Positions 1 to 5,172 of a DNA stretch of 64,000 nt are shown piece by piece. Numbering within the stretch: the first letter of the stretch is position 1; every line of letters starts with the position of its first letter. This stretch comes from Flavobacterium sp. Root186 (GTDB taxonomy: Bacteria; Bacteroidota; Bacteroidia; Flavobacteriales; Flavobacteriaceae). The stretch lies in the NCBI RefSeq assembly GCF_001428525.1, contig NZ_LMHW01000015.1, forward strand, positions 186,352-250,351. Reading direction: 5' to 3'. A model generated the notes under the pieces. It was given only the letters and a program-made list of their open reading frames with translations, was not told where the DNA came from and made no database searches. The translations under genes were made by a program, and so were the position numbers.

Positions 1-114
1 AAAGATAAGAAACTAAGTTCACCAGCCATTATTGTTCTTGGAGAAGTGGTAAGACAAAGCAATAAATTAAAAGGCTTTTACGAAGAGTTTCTATCGAAGG
101 AAATCATTCGATAA
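1..114 (+). CDS. cobA: Uroporphyrinogen-III C-methyltransferase, C-terminal end (partial)
   Basis: The window opens inside a reading frame that ends in TAA at 112-114. The 37 visible residues contain the stretch SPAIIVLGEVV, which closely resembles the C-terminal end of SUMT/CobA-type SAM methyltransferases. These enzymes methylate uroporphyrinogen III twice to make precorrin-2. The next gene encodes the following enzyme of siroheme synthesis, which supports the call. The start and the SAM-binding core lie outside the window, so the identification rests on the tail and the context. Confidence 0.75.
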   Translation, partial: KDKKLSSPAIIVLGEVVRQSNKLKGFYEEFLSKEIIR

Positions 115-145
115 AAGTTCCGGAGGAACGATTTATATTGTAGCG
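115..145 (+). repeat. Short intergenic repeat, 'regulatory-word' family copy 1
   Basis: This stretch, an imperfect GGAACG-type palindrome followed by ATATTGTAGCG, is a diverged copy of the sequence at 901-930. The two copies flank the precorrin-2 dehydrogenase gene on both sides in the same orientation. The rest of the 115-293 gap is AT-rich and holds only the promoter-like box. Confidence 0.5.
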
Positions 146-263
146 CTGGGTTTCAACTCAGGGAATGCGAAATTATGATTTTGGATTTCAATCTAATGAC
201 GCAAAGTATTAAATTTATTAGGTGAAAAACCTCCGAATTTAATTCGATAAAAAATAAATCATC

Positions 264-271
264 TAATTTTG
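264..271 (+). promoter_or_regulatory. Bacteroidota -7 box before precorrin-2 dehydrogenase gene
   Basis: TAATTTTG matches the TAnnTTTG consensus exactly and lies 22 nt before the ATG at 294. No TTG is seen at the -33 position. The box sits in the loop of a small palindrome (about 260-280) with CATCTAA and TTAGATG arms. Confidence 0.55.
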
Positions 272-293
272 ATTTAGATGAAAATAAATTAAA

Positions 294-875
294 ATGGAAC
301 AGAATGAATTATATCCAATATTCTTAAAGCTTCACAATCTAAATGTGTTGATTGTAGGTGGAGGAAATGTGGGATTAGAAAAGCTTTCTTTTTTGCTAAA
401 GTCAAGTCCAAATGCCAATGTTGAGGTGGTAGCGCCCGATTTTCATTTAGAAATTAAAGTTTTAGCCGAAAATCATCCTTCAATTAAATTGACGGAAGCG
501 AAGTTCAAAAAGAAAATGCTCAAAAAGCGCCATATGGTAATCGCTTGTACCGATGATTTAAAAGTCAACAAAAAGATATACGATTTATCCCGAAAGCGTT
601 ATTTGATTTGCAATATTGCCGATACGCCAGATTTATGTGATTATTATTTAGGCGGAATCGTAACAAAAGGAAATGTAAAAATCGCCATTTCGACCAACGG
701 AAAATCCCCAACAACCGCCAAAAGGTTAAGAGAATTTTTCGAAGAAGTAATTCCGGAAGATATCAATCAAATGGTAGAAAATCTGAATGAATACCGCAAG
801 ACATTAAAAGGCGATTTTGAAGAAAAGGTTAAAAGAATGAATGAAATAACCAATTCATTAAAGAATAAAGAATAA
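294..875 (+). CDS. Precorrin-2 dehydrogenase / sirohydrochlorin ferrochelatase
   Basis: This 193-residue protein matches the CysG N-terminal/Met8p family. The family oxidises precorrin-2 to sirohydrochlorin with NAD and inserts iron to make siroheme, the cofactor of sulfite and nitrite reductases. A Rossmann glycine motif GGGNVG is at residues 22-27. A conserved segment near residues 104-145 (NIADTPDLCDYY, then ISTNGKSPT) is typical of the dimerisation and chelatase region. The length is normal for the stand-alone form without the methyltransferase domain, and that domain is supplied by the cobA-like gene just upstream. The gene probably works in assimilatory sulfate reduction. The exact split between dehydrogenase and chelatase activity cannot be read from the sequence. 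Confidence 0.88.
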   Translation: MEQNELYPIFLKLHNLNVLIVGGGNVGLEKLSFLLKSSPNANVEVVAPDFHLEIKVLAENHPSIKLTEAKFKKKMLKKRHMVIACTDDLKVNKKIYDLSRKRYLICNIADTPDLCDYYLGGIVTKGNVKIAISTNGKSPTTAKRLREFFEEVIPEDINQMVENLNEYRKTLKGDFEEKVKRMNEITNSLKNKE

Positions 876-900
876 AGAGCAAAGAATAAAGAATAACAAA

Positions 901-960
901 AGTCCCGTAGGGACGAATTATATTGTAGCGTCGTCCCGAGGCTTCGGGATTAACCCGATG
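901..960 (+). repeat. GTCCCGTAGGGAC-type intergenic repeat, copy 2
   Basis: The element opens with the palindrome GTCCCGTAGGGAC, followed by ATATTGTAGCG, then a second small palindrome CCCGAGGCTTCGGG. The first half matches 115-145. The second half also occurs at 3246-3261 in front of metH. It is preceded by an AT-rich run of AAAGAATA words (861-897). Confidence 0.55.
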
Positions 961-994
961 AAAAATTACACAAAGAAATCAATGACAAAAATCA

Positions 995-1025
995 TTGGCA
1001 GTAGAATAATTTATTCGTTTCTTTG
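995..1025 (+). promoter_or_regulatory. Putative promoter of ferredoxin-NADP reductase gene
   Basis: A TTG at 995-997 and TTTCTTTG at 1018-1025 are 20 nt apart, fitting the Bacteroidota -33/-7 layout with one mismatch in the -7 box. The ATG lies 33 nt beyond the box. CAAAGAAA at 971-978 is the reverse complement of the -7 box sequence, so the region is palindromic and may hold an operator. Confidence 0.4.
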
Positions 1026-1058
1026 TATTATTAAGAATGATTATAAACAACAAACATA

Positions 1059-2111
1059 ATGATTAAAACAGATATACTTATAATTGGAGCAGGACCAACA
1101 GGTTTATTTGCCGTTTTCGAGGCAGGATTATTGAAATTAAAATGCCACATTTTAGATGCTTTGCCACAAGCAGGAGGGCAACTTTCAGAATTGTATCCAA
1201 AAAAGCCTATTTACGATATTCCTGGTTTTCCGGAAGTTTTAGCAGGAGATTTAATTGATAACTTACAAGAACAAATTAAGCAGTTTGAACCAGGTTATAC
1301 ATTAGGAGAAAGAGCTGAAACCATCGAAAAACAAGAAGACGGAAGTTTTATCGTAACCTCAAATAAAGGAACTAAATTTCACGCGCCGGTTATCGCCATC
1401 GCTGGAGGTTTAGGAAGTTTTGAGCCTCGTAAACCACTTATAGAAGATATCGAGTTTTATGAAGATAAAGGAGTAAAATACTTCATCAAAAATCCGGAGA
1501 AATTCAGAGATAAAAGAGTTGTAATTGCCGGAGGAGGAGATTCAGCATTAGACTGGTCAATTTTCCTGGCCAATGTAGCTTCAGAAGTAACTTTAATTCA
1601 TAGAAGAAACGAATTTAGAGGAGCTCTTGATTCTGTAGAAAAAGTACAGGAATTAAAAACTGCCGGAAAAATTAAATTAATTACACCAGCAGAAGTAATC
1701 GGAATCAACGGTGCTGAGCATGTTGAATCGTTAGATATCGAAGAAAACGGAGCACACCGTAAAATCGAAACAGATTATTTCATCCCACTTTTCGGATTGA
1801 CGCCAAAATTAGGCCCAATTGCAGACTGGGGATTAGAAATCGAGAAAAATGCAATCAAAGTAAACAATGCGTTAGATTACCAGACAAACATTCCGGGAAT
1901 CTTTGCCATTGGAGATGTAAACACCTACCCAGGAAAATTAAAATTGATTCTTTGTGGTTTCCACGAAGCAACTTTAATGTGCCAGGCCGCGTATCAAATC
2001 ATCAATCCAGGTAAAAAATACGTATTAAAATATACAACAGTTTCTGGAGTAGACGGTTTCGACGGAACTCGTAAAGAAGCACCTAAGGCAGTTGTGAAAG
2101 CGATTGTTTAG
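1059..2111 (+). CDS. Ferredoxin/flavodoxin-NADP+ reductase, thioredoxin-reductase-like type
   Basis: This 350-residue flavoprotein has an FAD-binding GAGPTG motif at residues 10-15. A second Rossmann site for NADPH contains AGGGDSALDW near residue 158, and the FAD-contacting segment GDVNTYPGK is near residue 285. The CxxC redox pair of thioredoxin reductase is absent, which points to the type-2 ferredoxin-NADP reductase family (YumC-like). These enzymes pass electrons between NADPH and ferredoxin or flavodoxin. Its position after siroheme genes suggests that it supplies electrons to a ferredoxin-dependent sulfite reductase. That link is an inference from context. Confidence 0.85.
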   Translation: MIKTDILIIGAGPTGLFAVFEAGLLKLKCHILDALPQAGGQLSELYPKKPIYDIPGFPEVLAGDLIDNLQEQIKQFEPGYTLGERAETIEKQEDGSFIVTSNKGTKFHAPVIAIAGGLGSFEPRKPLIEDIEFYEDKGVKYFIKNPEKFRDKRVVIAGGGDSALDWSIFLANVASEVTLIHRRNEFRGALDSVEKVQELKTAGKIKLITPAEVIGINGAEHVESLDIEENGAHRKIETDYFIPLFGLTPKLGPIADWGLEIEKNAIKVNNALDYQTNIPGIFAIGDVNTYPGKLKLILCGFHEATLMCQAAYQIINPGKKYVLKYTTVSGVDGFDGTRKEAPKAVVKAIV

Positions 2112-2231
2112 TTTGAGGGGCTAAGGTTCTAAGGTACTGAGACGCTAAGGTTTTTATATTGAAAGCTCAAACTTATGGTTTGGGTTTTTTTTTAGCTTAG
2201 TCGCTTAGAACCTTAGCATCTCAGAACCTAA
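2112..2231 (+). repeat. CTTAG/CTAAGG word repeats, inverted arms upstream of TA module
   Basis: After the reductase stop the sequence is built from short words such as CTAAGGTT and, on the other arm, CTTAGAACCTTAG, so the two halves form a degenerate inverted repeat with a short A+T-rich centre. A related run (2792-2828) lies on the far side of the toxin-antitoxin pair. Confidence 0.55.
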
Positions 2232-2239
2232 AAAAAACG

Positions 2240-2247
2240 TATCTTTG
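2240..2247 (+). promoter_or_regulatory. -7 box for toxin-antitoxin pair
   Basis: TATCTTTG fits TAnnTTTG exactly. It ends 22 nt before the chosen antitoxin ATG at 2270. No good -33 TTG is visible. Confidence 0.5.
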
Positions 2248-2269
2248 TGATATATAAATTTTGATTATC

Positions 2270-2497
2270 ATGAATTTAGAAGCGAGAAAATATCAATTTA
2301 TTCAAGAATTGGTTAAGGTCGAGGATGAGAGCGTTTTAGAAAAATTGGAACTAGTTTTGAAAGCAAATCAAAGTGATTGGTTTGATGAATTATCAGAATC
2401 AGAACAAACTGAAATTCAAATTGGATTAGATCAGGCTGAAAAAGGCGAATTTACAAGTCATGAAGATGTTATGAAAAGATTTTCAAAATGGCATTAA
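2270..2497 (+). CDS. Putative antitoxin of a RelE/ParE-type toxin-antitoxin pair
   Basis: This small, acidic protein of 75 residues is encoded directly ahead of a ParE-like toxin, and the two genes overlap by 10 nt. The N-terminal half is predicted helical (LEARKYQFIQELVKVEDES). The C-terminal half carries a GEFTSHEDVMKRF segment that resembles toxin-wrapping tails of small Bacteroidota antitoxins. An in-frame TTG at 2261 exists, but the ATG at 2270 is preferred because it follows the -7 box at a normal distance. I do not recognise a specific antitoxin family; the call rests on size, charge, overlap and partner. Confidence 0.7.
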   Translation: MNLEARKYQFIQELVKVEDESVLEKLELVLKANQSDWFDELSESEQTEIQIGLDQAEKGEFTSHEDVMKRFSKWH

Positions 2498-2781
2498 GAT
2501 TTATTTGGACTTCACAAGCTGTAAAAGGTTTTAATAAGGTTATTGATTATTTAGAAGCGAAATGGACAGCAAAAGAAATTTTAAACTTAGAAAATAAAAT
2601 TCAACAAGTTATCAATCAAATTAATCTTAATCCAGAACAATTTCCAAAATCTAAAAAAAGCGAATCTTTATACAAAGCAATAGTAGATAAAAACAATTAT
2701 TTAGTTTATAAATTAAATAAAGAATCTAATATTGTTGAAATTATTAACTTTCGAGGAACAAAGCAGAGACCTAAACATTAG
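2488..2781 (+). CDS. RelE/ParE family toxin
   Basis: This basic protein of 97 residues resembles the RelE/ParE superfamily. It begins with a beta strand then a helix (FIWTSQAVKGFNKVIDYL). Other features are the conserved NPEQFPKS segment near residues 50-57 and a C-terminal YLVYKLN...IVEIINFRGTKQRP strand pair. ParE members inhibit gyrase, while RelE members cut mRNA on the ribosome; which applies cannot be told here. Its start codon lies inside the last codons of the antitoxin gene, so translation is probably coupled. The module sits between siroheme and methionine genes and between direct repeats, which suggests it was inserted. Confidence 0.82.
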   Translation: MALRFIWTSQAVKGFNKVIDYLEAKWTAKEILNLENKIQQVINQINLNPEQFPKSKKSESLYKAIVDKNNYLVYKLNKESNIVEIINFRGTKQRPKH

Positions 2782-2791
2782 CTTTATTCAA

Positions 2792-2828
2792 CCTTAGAAC
2801 CTCAGAATCTTAGCCCCTCAGAACCTTA
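2792..2828 (+). repeat. CTTAGAACCTCAG word repeat downstream of TA module
   Basis: The words CCTTAGAACCTCAG and CTTAGCCCCTCAGAACC repeat the vocabulary of 2197-2231 in the same orientation. Together they bracket the toxin-antitoxin genes. The 2782-3336 gap holds, in order, this repeat, a promoter, the SAM riboswitch and a palindromic element. Confidence 0.5.
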
Positions 2829-2839
2829 TAAAAAAACAT

Positions 2840-2870
2840 TTGCAAATCGCAAGGCTATTTCATACCTTTG
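2840..2870 (+). promoter_or_regulatory. Promoter of the metH leader / SAM riboswitch
   Basis: TTG at 2840-2842 and TACCTTTG at 2863-2870 are separated by 20 nt, a full match to the Bacteroidota -33/-7 arrangement. It lies 23 nt ahead of the first base pair of the SAM-I aptamer, so transcripts would start just before the riboswitch. Confidence 0.7.
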
Positions 2871-2893
2871 CACCGTTCCTAAATTTATTGAAA

Positions 2894-3004
2894 GTTATCA
2901 CGAAAGGCGGAGGGATAGACCCGATGAAACCTTAGCAACCCTTTATCATAAAGAAGGTGCTAAATTCTACTTTACACTAATTCATAGTATTAAAGATAGA
3001 TAAC
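2894..3004 (+). ncRNA. SAM-I riboswitch (S-box leader)
   Basis: The conserved SAM-I core is readable: GGCGGAGGGA at 2907-2916, then GACCCGATGAAACC at 2918-2931, TTAGCAACC ending at 2940, and AAGGTGCTAAATTC at 2954-2967. The P1 stem is GTTATC (2894-2899) pairing with GATAAC (2999-3004). SAM-I aptamers bind S-adenosylmethionine and turn off methionine genes, which fits the metH genes downstream. The expression platform is not obvious: no strong terminator with a U-run follows, and about 330 nt separate the aptamer from the metH ATG. Confidence 0.93.
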
Positions 3005-3110
3005 ACAAATACATAAAGTATTTCCTCAACTTTTCCTGACAACCTTACAATATTATTTTACTGAATTTACAGTTTAATGAGCGAATCATTGGCGCATTTA
3101 TGCCAACATC

Positions 3111-3180
3111 GTTCCCGCTTTTCGTTGCAATCTTTTGTCCGCCGCGGCGGACAAAAGGATTTCCACTTCAATCGGGGCTA
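3111..3180 (+). repeat. 70-nt palindromic intergenic element, copy A
   Basis: The element runs from GTTCCCGCTTTTCG to CAATCGGGGCTA and has a strong central hairpin with TTTTGTCCGCC and GGCGGACAAAA arms. The reverse complement of 22173-22241 aligns with it almost along its whole length. It lies in the metH leader between the SAM riboswitch and the start codon. Downstream, 3181-3336 holds the CCCGAGGCTTCGGG palindrome and CTTAG words. Confidence 0.75.
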
Positions 3181-3336
3181 ATTAGCCGGCAATAGTGAAT
3201 TCTTGGAATCAATGTGAATCAAAACGCGTATCCTAAAAGGTTTTCATCCCGAGGCTTCGGGACTGTTAGGTATGTTTTAATAATAGAATAAAAAAGCTTA
3301 GTGTCTTAGCGTCTTCGTGGCAAAAGGCAAGCAGTC

Positions 3337-4341
3337 ATGGCAATAACAATTCAGGAAGCAATAAAAAAAAATATCCTAATCCTTGATGGAGCAATGGGAA
3401 CCATGTTGCAACGCTATAACTTCTCCGAAGAAGATTTCAGAGGAGAGCGTTTCAAAGATTTCCCACATCCGTTAAAAGGAAACAACGATTTACTATCCCT
3501 AACACAACCACAAGCAATCCGCGATGTTCATGCCGCTTATTATGAAGCTGGTGCTGACATTGTAGAAACCAATACTTTTTCAGGAACGACAATCGGTATG
3601 GCCGATTATCATATGGAAGATTTGGTTTACGAGTTAAACTACGAATCGGCAAAAATTGCAAAACAAGTAGCCGACGAGTTTACCGCTAAAAATCCAGAAA
3701 AACCACGTTTCGTAGCCGGTTCAATCGGACCAACAAACCGTACAGCAAGTATGTCTCCAGACGTAAATGATCCGGGTTACAGAGCCGTAACGTTTGATGA
3801 TTTACGAATTGCCTACAAACAACAAGTCGAAGCTTTAATGGATGGCGGTTGTGACTTACTATTGGTAGAAACCATTTTCGATACATTAAATGCCAAAGCA
3901 GCACTTTTTGCAATCGAAGAAGTAAAAGACGAACGTAATCTTGATATTCCAATCATGGTTTCAGGAACGATTACAGATGCTTCAGGAAGAACACTTTCAG
4001 GGCAAACGGTTGAAGCGTTTTTGATTTCAGTATCACATATTCCATTATTAAGTGTAGGTTTCAATTGCGCTCTTGGAGCCGATTTGTTGAAACCGTATTT
4101 AAAAACATTATCACAGCATACACAGTTCAACGTTTCGGCACATCCAAATGCAGGTTTGCCAAACGCATTCGGACAATATGATGAAACGCCAGAGCAGACT
4201 CAGGCCTTAATCAAAGAATATCTAGACGATAATTTGATCAACATTATTGGTGGTTGCTGCGGAACAACTCCGGATCATATTCGATTAATTGCTGAGGTTG
4301 CGAAGGATTATAAGCCGAGAGTGGCGCCGGTTTTTGCGTAA
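3337..4341 (+). CDS. metH: Methionine synthase, homocysteine-binding subunit (split MetH, N-terminal part)
   Basis: This protein of 334 residues corresponds to the first module of cobalamin-dependent methionine synthase. That module binds zinc and homocysteine and accepts the methyl group from methylcobalamin. The opening ILDGAMGTMLQ (residues 14-24) and the three zinc cysteines (C244 in GFNCALG, C307 and C308 in GGCCGT) are present. In many bacteria this is fused to the folate and B12 modules; here these are on a separate gene starting at 5173, as is common in Bacteroidota. The ATG at 3337 gives the family N-terminus. Expression should be set by the SAM-I riboswitch upstream. Confidence 0.95.
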   Translation: MAITIQEAIKKNILILDGAMGTMLQRYNFSEEDFRGERFKDFPHPLKGNNDLLSLTQPQAIRDVHAAYYEAGADIVETNTFSGTTIGMADYHMEDLVYELNYESAKIAKQVADEFTAKNPEKPRFVAGSIGPTNRTASMSPDVNDPGYRAVTFDDLRIAYKQQVEALMDGGCDLLLVETIFDTLNAKAALFAIEEVKDERNLDIPIMVSGTITDASGRTLSGQTVEAFLISVSHIPLLSVGFNCALGADLLKPYLKTLSQHTQFNVSAHPNAGLPNAFGQYDETPEQTQALIKEYLDDNLINIIGGCCGTTPDHIRLIAEVAKDYKPRVAPVFA

Positions 4342-4401
4342 AGGTTACATTTCCAGTAAGGTTTAATTAATTGTGCAATTCACAAGTATAAAAGAAAATA
4401 A

Positions 4402-4905
4402 ATGGAATTAAAAGATATTTTAACTGTTACGGGATTGTCAATAACATTGGCAGGTATTATAAATGGTATTCTTTATCAATATATTTTTCTTCCAAAAGTT
4501 AATAGAACTTTCAAAAAGTTTGAATTTGATTTAAAGCAAAAAGATTTAATTAATCAAGAACAATGGAAGCACAAAAGAGATGCTTGCTTTAATGCTTTAA
4601 ATATTGCGGATGCTTTATTAAGTAATTATAAATATCCAAATATCAAAGAAGGAGATATTAAACCAGGAAAAATAACTACAGAAGAAGTAAGAAAGTGTTT
4701 TAATGATTTGGCATGTTCCTGTAAAGATACTATAGTAATTGATTTGCTTAAAAAAATTATGTTTGATTCAGTTAGTCCTGATATAATCGTTGATTTAAGA
4801 AATGCTGTTCGTATGGAATTAGAGTTCGGTAATACAGAATTCGATAAAGACCGAGATAAAGCTTTTGTGGGAAAAGTGGGAGCAGATAATGAATTGAAAA
4901 AATGA
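4402..4905 (+). CDS. Unknown small membrane-anchored protein between the metH halves
   Basis: I do not recognise this 167-residue protein. Residues about 8-30 (TVTGLSITLAGIINGILYQYIF) look like one membrane span or signal anchor. The rest is charged and predicted helical, with a KQKDLINQEQWKHKRDACFNAL stretch, and carries four cysteines. Nothing visible links it to methionine metabolism, although it lies in the same direction between the two metH genes, 60 nt after the first. Base composition is more AT-rich than its neighbours, which suggests a later insertion. It could still be cotranscribed. Confidence 0.7.
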   Translation: MELKDILTVTGLSITLAGIINGILYQYIFLPKVNRTFKKFEFDLKQKDLINQEQWKHKRDACFNALNIADALLSNYKYPNIKEGDIKPGKITTEEVRKCFNDLACSCKDTIVIDLLKKIMFDSVSPDIIVDLRNAVRMELEFGNTEFDKDRDKAFVGKVGADNELKK

Positions 4906-4970
4906 AATATTATCTGATTTTTTAGATAATATGATCTAAAGTTTTATAAATCGTCTTTTGAAACCGAGTT

Positions 4971-5060
4971 CGCGTGAGGGATAGAAGTGGATAGCCCACA
5001 GCCTGACGAAGGAAGAGCGAGGACTAGGAACGGATAGCCCGACCCGGAGGGACACGCCCA
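4971..5060 (+). repeat. GC-rich intergenic element with repeated GGATAGCCC motif
   Basis: A GC-rich island stands out in AT-rich DNA. It begins GCGTGAGGGATAGAAG and contains GGATAGCCC twice (about 4989-4997 and 5032-5040), a central GAAGAGCGAGGACTAG segment, and ends in CCGGAGGGACACGCCC. The ends pair in part (GCGTG with CACGC). The GATAGAAG and GGATAGC words also occur in the 22173 element, so the families may be related. No open frame fits it. Confidence 0.6.
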
Positions 5061-5079
5061 AAATAATAAACAAGAATAC

Positions 5080-5107
5080 CTACAAGGTTTTGAAAACCTT
5101 GCAGGAA
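5080..5107 (+). repeat. AAGGTTTTGAAAACCTT palindrome
   Basis: A near-perfect palindrome (TACAAGGTTTTGAAAACCTTGCAGG) lies between the GC-rich element and the second metH gene. It has no T-run, so it is not a convincing terminator. Confidence 0.45.
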
Positions 5108-5172
5108 TAGAAATAGAGAATAAAAAAACTTAGAATCTAATCATCTTAGAATCTTAGTAACTTAAAAAGAAA

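Noticed and set aside
1059..2111. Thioredoxin reductase
   Set aside because: The CxxC redox pair is absent, which fits ferredoxin-NADP reductase.
2112..2231. CRISPR-like array in the CTTAG word repeats
   Set aside because: Repeat units are 8-12 nt, degenerate, and lack uniform spacers; no cas genes are near.
3007..3023. Weak hairpin after the SAM riboswitch as a terminator
   Set aside because: AAATAC/GTATTT is a six-base AT stem with no T-run.
3452..4130. Minus-strand open frames across the metH N-terminal gene
   Set aside because: They mirror a highly conserved coding region and show no recognisable protein.
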